A stretch of 64,000 nt of DNA from JAEUNX01 sp034004685 (lineage in GTDB: Bacteria > Pseudomonadota > Gammaproteobacteria > Burkholderiales > Rhodocyclaceae): positions 1 through 64,000 of the forward strand of contig JAVEWG010000004.1 in NCBI GenBank assembly GCA_034004685.1, in the 5' to 3' direction. The notes under the pieces are model-generated. The model did not search any database and was not told the DNA's origin. It saw only the letters and a program-made list of their open reading frames with translations. Made by a program: the position numbers and the translations under genes. This document shows, piece after piece, positions 52,701 through 60,451 of this stretch (position 1 is its first letter; each line of letters begins with the position of its first letter).

Positions 52701-53665
52701 TCCAGGCGGGCCGGGCTGCGGTTGATGATGCTCACCGGGCCGGCCAGTCCCCCCCCATCATCCCGCGCCAGGCTGGCAGTCAGGTCCAGGGCGGCGGCGG
52801 GCCAGACCGGATTGAAGGCCGCCGGGTCCATGCCCCTCAGGTCCAGCTCCAGGCGGGCCAGGGGCTGGGGGTCGAAGGCGCCGGCCTCCACCCACCCGGT
52901 ACCGGCCAGGCCGGCGCCCTCTCCCGCCAGGGCCAGCCGGATCGCTCCCAGGGTGCCGGAAGCCTCCCCCGTCAGCCGGTAGTCCCGGCCCACCCGTTCC
53001 CCCAGGAGGGCGGCGCTAGCCGCCAGGGGAAAGGGAAACTGGCCGTCCACGCCGCCGGTCAGGCTCAGACGGCCCCAGGGGGTGAGGCTCTCGAAGGCCT
53101 CCAGGCGATGGTGCCGACCGTCGCTGGCGGCCCTGGCGGAAAGATGCTCGAAGAGCAGCCGTTCCGCCGCCCCGGACCAGGCCAGGAGCCGCAACCGGGC
53201 CACCTGGAGCCGGGCCACGGTCAGGCCCAAGGGCAGCGTCAAGGCGGCAGGGGGCGTGGCGGCGGACCCGGAGGGGGCAAAAGCCAGGTCCAGCTGGCCG
53301 GCCCGGACTTCATCCAGGGTGAGCCGGCCCGCCAGGAGGTCCGCCGGCCGCCAATCCACGGAAAGCTCGGTGATGGCAAGACGCCAGCTGGACCGTTGGA
53401 ATTCCAGGCGTTGCAGGCGCAGGGGGCCGGTCAAGCGCCCCTCCAGACCCTCGATTTCCAGGGCGGGACCAACCAGGGCCCGGGCGGCAGCGGCCAGAAC
53501 CCCCAGCCCCGCTTCGGTGGCTGCCAGCCAGGTGCCGGCAAACCCCAGCAGGAGGGGAAACAGGACGGCAAACAGACCCCGCCGCCAACCCCTCCCCGCC
53601 GCCCCCCGGGAGGGCCTGGCCGGGGGAGCGGACGACCCGTCCATGGGATCAGGGTCTGTTGCCAT
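49763..53665 (-). CDS. tamB: Translocation and assembly module inner-membrane subunit TamB
   Basis: 1300 residues, the expected length. One N-terminal membrane anchor (GLFAVLFPLLLGFAGTWLAA, about 30-50) leads to a long periplasmic beta-helical rod and the C-terminal DUF490/TamB domain (LVAKSGQPLAATGTLSTVGG, YGQKLTIERGRVNFLGPLDN), ending TYSFSFR. TamB spans the envelope and moves phospholipids or outer-membrane proteins, usually with TamA. A tamA gene is not adjacent: trpC lies directly upstream, 37 bp away, which is unusual. ATG at 53665 has a weak ribosome site. Confidence 0.92.
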   Translation of the reverse strand: MATDPDPMDGSSAPPARPSRGAAGRGWRRGLFAVLFPLLLGFAGTWLAATEAGLGVLAAAARALVGPALEIEGLEGRLTGPLRLQRLEFQRSSWRLAITELSVDWRPADLLAGRLTLDEVRAGQLDLAFAPSGSAATPPAALTLPLGLTVARLQVARLRLLAWSGAAERLLFEHLSARAASDGRHHRLEAFESLTPWGRLSLTGGVDGQFPFPLAASAALLGERVGRDYRLTGEASGTLGAIRLALAGEGAGLAGTGWVEAGAFDPQPLARLELDLRGMDPAAFNPVWPAAALDLTASLARDDGGGLAGPVSIINRSPARLDQGGLPLARAEARLNWGEALSLAALRLSQPKGGELAGQGAWRDGQLSARLQARDLDLAGIHNRLPATRLSGPLTLATDPGSQSLVAHLAEQGLALDLTARREGALLRLEALRLAVGPGVLQATGEVGLEGARAFRLAGTLKQFDPARIVPGAPAGRLDLALEAAGRLAPEPRGQLSYRVAPGRLGGQPVAGEGRLELAAGRLTVPVLWLSLGLNRLEARGALGEGAPGLSLVADLPRLEQIAPGLLGRAGLELRFSGKLTDPAIAGHGYGERLVLPMGLRVAGVNFQGEWGAGTRGPVLLVAGASGLGRAGVAEDDLAGLALAWTGRRDEHRLVVTAQPVQGEGWHGHLAGGLVVADGIWRGQVVALQGPQAASLVLEAPASLAGSWDGLVLGPTHVRLGAGRVDLEETRWSPAETVLRGRFQGLGLGPAGGPATLRLGGSWDLRLGRQADGYLRIRRASGDWVVAGDDPTGLGLREVSLDLALQANRLSASLEAQGERLGGLAAQVSAWLERGAGGWRLAPGGSLQGSGRLRMPDLAWVGPLASPTLRTEGALEADFSLAGTPAAPLATGRVRGRGLGLLLGDLGLALRGGELEAEFDRERLRLARLEFVSPNRGRPRDGRVPVAALTAEPGRLSVTGEVELARGAGRFQFSAQRLPLLQRPDRWLVVSGKGEARTGWSSLDLSARLQADGGYLGLAERPAPSLSDDVVILGRHGAAGAATTRFSADVSVDLGRQLYLSALGVDTRLEGSLRLVAKSGQPLAATGTLSTVGGVFEGYGQKLTIERGRVNFLGPLDNPGMNIVALRKGLAVEAGLAITGTARRPRVQLVSEPQVPDTEKLAWIVLGRAPDSASGGDLALLIPAAQALLAGPGGRITDALAGSLGLDQLAVGQGERQGSQRGAASSVVGNGSTTAADTVSGQVLTLGKRLSSEVFLSFEQSLAGAESILRLSYQLSRRLAVVVRAGTDNGVDLTYSFSFR

Positions 53666-53702
53666 TGGATTCGGGGGCTCGCGAATCCAGGGTCAACCAA
53701 CC

Positions 53703-54491
53703 CTAGGCGAAGAGCCGGCGCAGGCCCTCGCCCGGGTCGGCGGCCCGCATGAAGGCTTCCCCCACCAGGAAGGCGTGGACGCCGTGGCTGCGCATCAGGG
53801 CCACGTCGGCGGGACCCTGGATGCCGGACTCGGTCACCACCATCCGGTCGGCGGGGATGCGCTCCAAGAGATCCAGGGTGGTGTCGAGGCTGAGCTCGAA
53901 GGTCCGCAGATTGCGGTTGTTGATGCCGATGAGCGGGGTCTTGAGCTGGAGGGCTTGGTCCAGCTCGGCGCCGTCGTGGCTCTCCACCAGCACCGCCATG
54001 CCCAGTTCCCGGGCCAGGCCTTCCATTTCCTGCATCTGGGCCAGGGACAGGGCGCCAACGATGAGCAAGATGGCATCCGCCCCCATGGCCCGGGCCTCAT
54101 AGACCTGGTAGGGGTCGATCAGGAAATCCTTGCGCAGCACCGGCAGGCTACAGGCGGCCCGGGCGGCCTGGATGTATTCCGGCCCGCCCTGGAAGTATTG
54201 GCGATCGGTGAGCACCGACAGGCAGGCCGCGCCACCGGCCTCGTAGGCGACGGCGATTTCGGCGGGGCGAAAATCCTCCCGCAGCACGCCCTTGGAAGGG
54301 CTGGCCTTCTTGATTTCGGCAATCACCGCCGACTGGCCGGCGGCGATCCTGGCCCGCATGGCCCCAAGAAAATCCCGGGGCCTGGGCAGGGCCAGGGCGC
54401 GGCCCCGGGCCAGGGCCTGGGGCACCGCCTGGCGGGCAATGGCCAGCTCTTCCCGTTTGGTTTCCAGAATGCGTTGCAGGATATCGCTCAT
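53703..54491 (-). CDS. trpC: Indole-3-glycerol phosphate synthase
   Basis: 262 residues. AEIKKASPSKGVLREDF, LTDRQYFQGGPEYIQAARAA, LRKDFLIDPYQVYEARAMGA and IGINNRNLRTFELSLDTTLD are the active-site loops of the TIM barrel. The enzyme closes the indole ring from CdRP in tryptophan synthesis. It is the last trp gene here and follows trpD by 10 bp; trpF, trpB and trpA are elsewhere. Confidence 0.97.
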   Translation of the reverse strand: MSDILQRILETKREELAIARQAVPQALARGRALALPRPRDFLGAMRARIAAGQSAVIAEIKKASPSKGVLREDFRPAEIAVAYEAGGAACLSVLTDRQYFQGGPEYIQAARAACSLPVLRKDFLIDPYQVYEARAMGADAILLIVGALSLAQMQEMEGLARELGMAVLVESHDGAELDQALQLKTPLIGINNRNLRTFELSLDTTLDLLERIPADRMVVTESGIQGPADVALMRSHGVHAFLVGEAFMRAADPGEGLRRLFA

Positions 54492-54501
54492 GGTCCCAGC
54501 C

Positions 54502-55533
54502 TTAACCGAATTTGCGGGTGCAGGCCACGAAGGCCTCCAGCTTGGCCCGGGCCGCCCCGCTGGCGATCACCTCCCGGGCCCGGCGGATACCCGCCTCGAT
54601 GGAATCAGCCAGATTGGCGGTGTAAATCGCCACTCCGGCATTGAGCACCACAATTTCCCGGGCGGCGCCGGGCTTGTTGTCCAGTACGGAGAGGAGCACG
54701 GATCTGGACTCTTCGGCATCCTCCACCCTGAGCTGGCGGGCGGAAAGCATGGCCAGGCCGAAGTCTTCGGGATGGATCTCGTATTCCCGAACTTCCCCGT
54801 TCTTGAGTTCCCCCACCAGGGTAGCGGCCCCCAGGGACACTTCGTCCAGCCCGTCCCGGCCGTGCACCACCAGCACGTGATCCGCCCCGAGGCGCTGCAT
54901 CACCCGCACCTGGATGCCCACCAGATCCGGGTGGAACACCCCCATCAGGGTGTGGGGGGCGCTGGCAGGGTTGGTCAGGGGTCCCAGGATGTTGAATAGG
55001 GTCCGCACCCCCATTTCCTTGCGCACCGGGGCCACGTTCTTCATGGCGCTGTGGTGGTTGGGGGCGAACATGAAGCCGATGCCGGTTTCACTGATGCACT
55101 CGGCCACCTGGGGGGCGGAGAGGGCCAGATTCACCCCCAGGGCCTCCAGCACGTCCGCCGCGCCGGACTTGGACGACACGCTGCGCCCCCCATGCTTGGC
55201 CACCCGGGCGCCGGCGGCGGCGGCTACGAAAATGGTGGTGGTGGAGATGTTGAAGGTGTGGGCGCTGTCTCCGCCGGTGCCCACCACGTCCAGAAAGTGG
55301 TCGTGGGGCGGGGGCACGTGCACCGGGGTGGCCAGCTCCCGCATCACGGTGGCGGCGGCGGTGATCTCCCCGATGGTTTCCTTCTTGGTGCGCAGGGCCG
55401 CCAGGATGGCGGCGGTCAGCACCGGGGACACCTCCCCGGCCATGATCTGGCGCATCAGGGAAAGCATCTCGTCAAAAAAGATTTCCCGGTGTTCGATGGC
55501 CCGCTGGAGGGCCTGCTGGGGGGTGATGGACAT
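54502..55533 (-). CDS. trpD: Anthranilate phosphoribosyltransferase
   Basis: 343 residues. DVVGTGGDSAHTFNISTTTI is the PRPP-binding loop, KHGGRSVSSKSGAADVLEAL and GFMFAPNHHSAMKNVAPVRK complete the active site, and FNILGPLTNPA is highly conserved. It transfers the phosphoribosyl group of PRPP to anthranilate. Spacing is 14 bp after trpG and 10 bp before trpC, indicating one operon. Confidence 0.97.
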   Translation of the reverse strand: MSITPQQALQRAIEHREIFFDEMLSLMRQIMAGEVSPVLTAAILAALRTKKETIGEITAAATVMRELATPVHVPPPHDHFLDVVGTGGDSAHTFNISTTTIFVAAAAGARVAKHGGRSVSSKSGAADVLEALGVNLALSAPQVAECISETGIGFMFAPNHHSAMKNVAPVRKEMGVRTLFNILGPLTNPASAPHTLMGVFHPDLVGIQVRVMQRLGADHVLVVHGRDGLDEVSLGAATLVGELKNGEVREYEIHPEDFGLAMLSARQLRVEDAEESRSVLLSVLDNKPGAAREIVVLNAGVAIYTANLADSIEAGIRRAREVIASGAARAKLEAFVACTRKFG

Positions 55534-55547
55534 GGACGCGGTTCCCG

Positions 55548-56117
55548 TCAGCGGCTCTGGTCGAGAAAGTTCTTCAGGAGCTCATGCCCCTGCTCGGTGA
55601 GGATGGATTCCGGATGAAACTGCACCCCCTCCACCGCCAGGGTCTTGTGGCGCACCCCCATGATTTCCCCGTCATCGGTCCAGGCGGTGACCTCCAGGCA
55701 ATCGGGCAGGCTGGCCCGCTCGATGGCCAGGGAGTGGTAGCGGGTACACGTCAGGGGATTGGCCAGCCCCCGGAACACCCCCAGGTTGGCGTGATGTACC
55801 GGGGAGACCTTGCCGTGCATGAGCTGCCTGGCGTGAACGATGCGCCCGCCGAAGGCCGCGCCGATGCTCTGGTGGCCCAGGCACACCCCCAGGATCGGGA
55901 TCTTGCCGGCATAGGCCTGGATGGCGGCCACTGAAATACCGGCCTCCGCCGGCGAACAGGGGCCGGGGGAGATCACCAGGTGGGCGGGGTTCAAACGGCC
56001 GATTTCCTCCACCGGAATCTCGTCGTTGCGCACCACCTTCACCTCGCAGCCCAGCTCACCGAAGTACTGCACCAGGTTGTAGGTAAAGGAGTCGTAGTTG
56101 TCGATCATCAGCAGCAT
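55548..56117 (-). CDS. trpG: Anthranilate synthase component II (glutamine amidotransferase)
   Basis: 189 residues from ATG 56117, preceded by GGAGAT; an extension upstream reaches into trpE. LLMIDNYDSFTYNLVQYFGE, ILGVCLGHQSIGAAFGG with the catalytic Cys, and HPESILTEQGHELLKNF with the catalytic His and Glu are complete. It supplies ammonia to TrpE, and may serve also as PabA. It starts 10 bp after the trpE stop. Confidence 0.97.
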   Translation of the reverse strand: MLLMIDNYDSFTYNLVQYFGELGCEVKVVRNDEIPVEEIGRLNPAHLVISPGPCSPAEAGISVAAIQAYAGKIPILGVCLGHQSIGAAFGGRIVHARQLMHGKVSPVHHANLGVFRGLANPLTCTRYHSLAIERASLPDCLEVTAWTDDGEIMGVRHKTLAVEGVQFHPESILTEQGHELLKNFLDQSR

Positions 56118-56127
56118 GGCAATCTCC

Positions 56128-57609
56128 TTAAAGCGAATGGTCAAGACCAGCCTGAACCTGTTCCGCAGCGCGGATCAGCGCGCGGGCCTTGTTCTCGGTC
56201 TCCAGCCATTCGTTTTCGGGGATGGAGTCGGCCACGATGCCGGCGGCCGCCTGCACGTAGAGCATGCCGTCCTTGACGATGCCGGTGCGGATGGCGATGG
56301 CCAGATCCATCTGGCCGGAAAAGCTCAGGTAGCCACAGGCGCCGCCGTAGAGGCCACGCTTGATCGGTTCCAGTTCGTCGATGATTTCCATCGCCCGTAC
56401 TTTGGGCGCGCCGGTCAGGGTGCCAGCGGGGAAGGTTGCGCGGAATACATCCAGGTTGTCCATGCCGGGTTTCAGCAGGCCTTCCACGTTGGAAACGATG
56501 TGCATGACGTGGGAGTAACGCTCGATCACCATCTGGTCGGTGACCTTGACGCTGCCGGTCTGGGCGATGCGGCCGATGTCATTGCGCGCCAGGTCGATCA
56601 GCATCACGTGCTCGGCCCGCTCCTTCGGGTCGGCCAGCAGCTCTTCGGCGTTCTGCTTGTCCTGCTCCGGCGTGGCGCCGCGGGGACGGGTGCCGGCCAG
56701 GGGGCGGATGGTGACCTTGGCGCCTTCCTGCGTGCGCTCCTGGCGCACCAGGATTTCCGGCGAGGCCCCCACCACGTGGAAGTCGCCAAAATCATAGTAG
56801 TACATGTAGGGCGACGGGTTCAGGGAGCGTAGCGCCCGGTACAGGGTCAGGGGCGAATCGGTGAAGGGCTTCTTCAGGCGCTGGCCGATCTGCACCTGCA
56901 TCATGTCGCCGTCGGCGATGTATTCCTTGGAACGCAGCACGGCGGCCAGGTAGTCGTCCTTGTTGAAGTCGCGCCGGACTTCGGTGACGGCGCTCGGCCT
57001 GCTTTCCGGCACGCACACCGGGCTACGCAACTGGGCGGCCAGCGCCCGCAGGCGGGCTTGGGCCTGGGCGAAGGCGCCGGGCCGGGCGGGGTCAACGTAG
57101 ACGATCAGGTAGATCTTGCCCGCCAGGTTGTCCACCACCGCCACTTCTTCGGTCTGCAACAGCAGGATGTCGGGCATGCCGATCTCGTCCGGCTTGTCGA
57201 ACCTGGCCAGCTTGTGCTCGATGTAGCGCACCGCGTCGTAGCCAAAGTAGCCGGCCAGGCCGCCGCAGAAGCGCGGGAAGTTAGCGGGGACATGAACCTT
57301 GAAACGGGCCTGGAAGGCGGCAATGAAGTCCAGCGGATTGCCTTCGAAGCGCTCCACTACGGCGCCGTCGGTGACGACTTCGGTGACGAAACCGTTGCTG
57401 CGCACGGCGGTGCGGGCGGGCAGGCCGATGAAGGAATAGCGGCCGGAGCGCTCGCCGCCGACCACGGATTCGAGCAGGTAGCTGTTGGGCTTGTTGGCCA
57501 GCTTCAGGTACAGCGAGAGGGGCGTGTCGAGGTCGGCAAAAGTTTCGAGGGTGACCGGGATGCGGTTGTACCCTTCGGCGGCCAGCCGGTTGAAATCGGA
57601 TTCGGTCAT
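56128..57609 (-). CDS. trpE: Anthranilate synthase component I
   Basis: 493 residues. The chorismate-binding domain has SPEILVRQER, IRPLAGTRPRGATPEQDKQN, LIDLARNDIGR and FPAGTLTGAPKVRAMEIIDE. The N-terminal LLESVVGGERSGRYSFIGLP contains the LLES element of the tryptophan feedback site, so the enzyme is probably inhibited by tryptophan. No tryptophan-rich leader peptide was seen in the 246 bp upstream, so attenuation by that route is not supported. It heads trpEGDC. Confidence 0.97.
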   Translation of the reverse strand: MTESDFNRLAAEGYNRIPVTLETFADLDTPLSLYLKLANKPNSYLLESVVGGERSGRYSFIGLPARTAVRSNGFVTEVVTDGAVVERFEGNPLDFIAAFQARFKVHVPANFPRFCGGLAGYFGYDAVRYIEHKLARFDKPDEIGMPDILLLQTEEVAVVDNLAGKIYLIVYVDPARPGAFAQAQARLRALAAQLRSPVCVPESRPSAVTEVRRDFNKDDYLAAVLRSKEYIADGDMMQVQIGQRLKKPFTDSPLTLYRALRSLNPSPYMYYYDFGDFHVVGASPEILVRQERTQEGAKVTIRPLAGTRPRGATPEQDKQNAEELLADPKERAEHVMLIDLARNDIGRIAQTGSVKVTDQMVIERYSHVMHIVSNVEGLLKPGMDNLDVFRATFPAGTLTGAPKVRAMEIIDELEPIKRGLYGGACGYLSFSGQMDLAIAIRTGIVKDGMLYVQAAAGIVADSIPENEWLETENKARALIRAAEQVQAGLDHSL

Positions 57610-57855
57610 GACGACTCCAGAGAACCAGTACTTTCGGGATAGGGCAAAGCGAGGCGCTGGGGGCGCCCGGGATCAGCGGACCAAGCCGGCCCGCCATGAC
57701 CGCCAGCCGCGCCGGGGGCTTGCCGTGGCGCGGGCTGAGGCACACGCCTCCTTGAGAGCCCGGTTACTGCGCGTCATCTGGGTACGATTCCGGAAGATGG
57801 GTCTGGTTTGGTTCTGCCCCGGTTCAGGCAAGGGCCCGGTGGGACCGCAGACAGC

Positions 57856-58527
57856 TCAGGGCGCGAGGATGCGGGGAAGCAGCTCGCGAACGTCCGATAG
57901 TAGCCCATCGCATTCGATAGTGTCCACGGGCTGCCCCTCGCTGTAACCATAGCTCACCAGCACCACCGGCATGCCCGCCGCCCGGGCCGCCAGGGCGTCA
58001 TTGGCGGAATCCCCCACCATCAGGGCGGACGCCGGATCGATGTCCAGCAGCCGGCAGGCATGGAACAGCACCGCCGGGTCGGGCTTCTTCACCGGCAGGG
58101 TATCGCCGCTCACCACCACCTGGAACCAGTCCGCCAGGCCAACCCGCTCCAGCAGGGGCATGGTGAAGGCCGCCGCCTTATTGGTGACGCAGCCCAGCCG
58201 CAGTCCCCGCTCCCGCAAGGCCGCCAGGCTGTCCTCGATACCCGGATAGATCCGGGTCTGGCTGCCATTGACCGCGCCGTAGTGGCGCCGGAAAACGCTG
58301 ATCGCCCGGTCGATCTCCGCTGCCGTGGCGGCGCTGCCCTCGGTGAGGCAGCGCTCCACCAGGTTGGGGATGCCCTTGCCCACGAAGCCGTGGATCTCGG
58401 CCTGGCTGCGCCGGGGCCGGCCCAGCTCCGCCAGCATGCGGTTGGCCCCTTCGGCCAGGTCGGCGATGGTGTCCAGCAAGGTGCCGTCCAGGTCGAACAG
58501 CACGCCCTCCACCTGGAAGCGCTTCAT
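57856..58527 (-). CDS. gph: Phosphoglycolate phosphatase
   Basis: 223 residues. VLFDLDGTLLDTIADLAEGA is HAD motif I, LGCVTNKAAAF motif II, and VKKPDPAVLFHACRLLDIDP with LMVGDSANDALAARAAGMPV motifs III and IV. The helical cap is of the Gph type. It clears 2-phosphoglycolate. The start overlaps the rpe stop by 4 bp, and trpE follows after 246 bp, the order typical of betaproteobacteria. Confidence 0.94.
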   Translation of the reverse strand: MKRFQVEGVLFDLDGTLLDTIADLAEGANRMLAELGRPRRSQAEIHGFVGKGIPNLVERCLTEGSAATAAEIDRAISVFRRHYGAVNGSQTRIYPGIEDSLAALRERGLRLGCVTNKAAAFTMPLLERVGLADWFQVVVSGDTLPVKKPDPAVLFHACRLLDIDPASALMVGDSANDALAARAAGMPVVLVSYGYSEGQPVDTIECDGLLSDVRELLPRILAP

Positions 58528-59222
58528 CGGCCTTTCACCCCGGCCAGCTCCCGGCGCAGGGCGCCGATCACGGTTTCGTAACGGTTGGGATCCTCCGCCC
58601 GGGCGGCCCCGAACACGGCGGAGCCGGCCACGAAGGTATCCGCCCCGGCTTGGGCGATCTGGGCGATGTTATCCACCTTCACCCCCCCATCCACTTCCAG
58701 CAGGATCTGACGGCCGCTTTCCTGGGCGTAGGCGTCCAGCCGGGCGCGGGCCTGACGCAGCTTGTCCAGGGTGCCGGGGATGAACTTCTGGCCGCCAAAG
58801 CCCGGGTTCACGCTCATCAGCAGGATCACGTCGATCTTGTCCATGACGTGGTCAAGGTAGTGGAGGGGCGTGGCGGGACTGAACACCAGCCCGGCCTGAC
58901 AGCCGCACTCCCGGATCAGGCCCAGGCTGCGGTCGATGTGCTCGGAGGCTTCCGGGTGGAAGGTGATGATGTTGGCGCCGGCCTTGGCGAAGTCCGGGAT
59001 GATCCGATCCACCGGCTTGACCATCAGGTGCACGTCGATGGGGGCGGCGGTGTGGGGACGGATGGCTTCGCACACCAGGGGGCCGATGGTCAGGTTTGGC
59101 ACGTAATGGTTGTCCATCACGTCGAAGTGGATCCAATCGGCGCCTGCGGCGATGACATGGCGCACTTCCTCGCCCAGACGGGCAAAGTCGGCGGAAAGCA
59201 GGCTGGGGGCGAGACGGAACAT
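58524..59222 (-). CDS. rpe: Ribulose-phosphate 3-epimerase
   Basis: 232 residues from ATG 59222 (MFRLAPSLLSADFARLGEEV), with a GGAGAT site upstream; the longer reading from 59282 adds a non-conserved stretch. DWIHFDVMDNHYVPNLTIGP, DVHLMVKPVDRIIPDFAKAG and LLMSVNPGFGGQKFIPGTLD are the TIM-barrel metal and phosphate sites. It interconverts ribulose-5-P and xylulose-5-P. It diverges from apaG. Confidence 0.96.
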   Translation of the reverse strand: MFRLAPSLLSADFARLGEEVRHVIAAGADWIHFDVMDNHYVPNLTIGPLVCEAIRPHTAAPIDVHLMVKPVDRIIPDFAKAGANIITFHPEASEHIDRSLGLIRECGCQAGLVFSPATPLHYLDHVMDKIDVILLMSVNPGFGGQKFIPGTLDKLRQARARLDAYAQESGRQILLEVDGGVKVDNIAQIAQAGADTFVAGSAVFGAARAEDPNRYETVIGALRRELAGVKGR

Positions 59223-59329
59223 GGGGAGATCTCCTGGTCGGTTATCCGCCATTTTACCGGCCTGGTTGCGATGGCACGACATTTGCGCTTAACTCCCAGA
59301 CTCCAGTCCAGACCGCCGCCCCAACCGCC

Positions 59330-59707
59330 ATGCCCGACAGTTACCGCATCAAGGTGGACGCCCTCGCCCACTTCATTCCCGAGCAATCTGACCCGGACCA
59401 GTCACGCTACGTGTTCGCCTACCGCATCCTGATCACCAACGTGGGAACCCTGGCGGCCCAGCTCATCAGCCGCCACTGGATCATCACCGACGGGGAGGGC
59501 AAGGTGCAGGAAGTCAAGGGTTCCGGGGTGGTAGGGGAACAACCCCGCCTGGCCCCCGGGGAATCCTTCGAATACACCAGCGGCAGCGTGCTGGAAACCC
59601 CGGTGGGCACCATGCATGGCAGCTATCAGATGGTGGCGGAGGATGGCCACCCCTTCGAGGCCCTCATCACCCCCTTCTCCCTGGCCATGCCAGGGATGCT
59701 CAACTGA
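59330..59707 (+). CDS. apaG: ApaG (Co2+/Mg2+ efflux-associated) protein
   Basis: 125 residues. RYVFAYRILITNVGTLAAQL, LISRHWIITDGEGKVQEVKG, SGVVGEQPRLAPGESFEYTS and GTMHGSYQMVAEDG are the ApaG/F-box-associated-like fold. Its biochemical role is unclear in bacteria; it was named for linkage to apaH, which is not here. Divergent from rpe with 107 bp between. Confidence 0.95.
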   Translation: MPDSYRIKVDALAHFIPEQSDPDQSRYVFAYRILITNVGTLAAQLISRHWIITDGEGKVQEVKGSGVVGEQPRLAPGESFEYTSGSVLETPVGTMHGSYQMVAEDGHPFEALITPFSLAMPGMLN

Positions 59708-59788
59708 GGCGCCCCTGCCCCGGCGCAGCCCCATGGGCATGACTCTTGCATTGTTCGTATCACCGAACGATGCCGGAGGACCCCCGCC

Positions 59789-59917
59789 ATGGAAGCCGAA
59801 ACCCTGGAAATGCTGGCCTATGTAGCCCTCCTGGGGGTGCTGCCCTATGTGGCGATGGAAGGCTACGAATTCATCCAGAGCCTCATGGCAAGGCGCCGGA
59901 AATCGGCCCGGCACTGA
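59789..59917 (+). CDS. 42-residue membrane-associated small protein
   Basis: ATG 59789 has GGAGGA 8 bases upstream and the frame ends at TGA 59915-59917. MEAETLEMLAYVALLGVLP, then YVAMEGYEFIQSLMARRRKS, gives one hydrophobic helix of about 18 residues and a strongly basic C-terminus (RRRKSARH), a common layout for small inner-membrane proteins. The upstream spacer after apaG contains ATTGTTCG...CGAACGAT-like inverted symmetry (about 59752-59770) which may be regulatory. Function unknown. Confidence 0.6.
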   Translation: MEAETLEMLAYVALLGVLPYVAMEGYEFIQSLMARRRKSARH

Positions 59918-59939
59918 TTTGATGCCGGCGCGGCCCGGC

Positions 59940-60347
59940 TCAGTCAGCCTGGGGGCGGGTAAATTTGAAGCTGCCCTGGGCGGTGGCCACCACCGCCCCC
60001 TCCTCGTCCCGTATTTCCCCCTCGCAGAACACGATGGAGCGCCCGCCGCCCACCACCCGGCCCTCCACCACGAGGCGGCCCTTGCCGGCCCGCACGAAGG
60101 AGGTGGATAGATTCAAGGTCACCACCAGACGGAACTGGGCGTCCGTGCTCATGGCCGCCAGCCCCAGGCAGGCGTCCAGCATGGTCATCACGACGCCACC
60201 GTGGGCATTGCCGGCCCCGTTGCGCTGCTCGGGGCGCACATCCAGGGCCATCACCACCCGGCCGTGCTCGGCGTGTTCGCACTGGAGACCCAGGTGCCCG
60301 ATGAAGGGATTGCGGTAGTTGAGTATGTTTTGATGCAGATCGCTCAT
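59940..60347 (-). CDS. PaaI-type hotdog-fold thioesterase
   Basis: 135 residues. NGAGNAHGGVVMTMLDACLG holds the conserved HGG of the hotdog active site, and VVTLNLSTSFVRAGKGRLVV with GRSIVFCEGEIRDEEGAVVA completes the fold. Such enzymes hydrolyse acyl-CoA thioesters, often phenylacetyl-CoA-like ones; the substrate is not known. The gene converges on the small plus-strand gene and starts 105 bp downstream of the argJ stop on the same strand. Confidence 0.93.
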   Translation of the reverse strand: MSDLHQNILNYRNPFIGHLGLQCEHAEHGRVVMALDVRPEQRNGAGNAHGGVVMTMLDACLGLAAMSTDAQFRLVVTLNLSTSFVRAGKGRLVVEGRVVGGGRSIVFCEGEIRDEEGAVVATAQGSFKFTRPQAD

Positions 60348-60398
60348 GTTTCACGCCATTTTTGCCGACCAGAATTCAAATGCCGGACCGGGGGGTCA

Positions 60399-60451
60399 GG
60401 CCCAGCCGGGCCCTTCGGTCTTCCGCCAGGCCCAGCCGGGCCCGGCTGGGC
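60399..60451. repeat. Direct repeat and palindrome after argJ
   Basis: GGCCCAGCCGGGCCC occurs at 60399-60413 and again at 60429-60443. The second copy extends into a perfect 22-bp palindrome (arms GCCCAGCCGGG) ending at 60451, one base before the argJ stop. It would form a strong hairpin for minus-strand RNA, but no T-run follows, so termination is possible rather than certain. Confidence 0.55.

Noticed and set aside
57610..57855. Tryptophan attenuator before trpE
   Set aside because: No short frame with tandem Trp codons and no clear alternative hairpins. The only nearby Trp codons are isolated.
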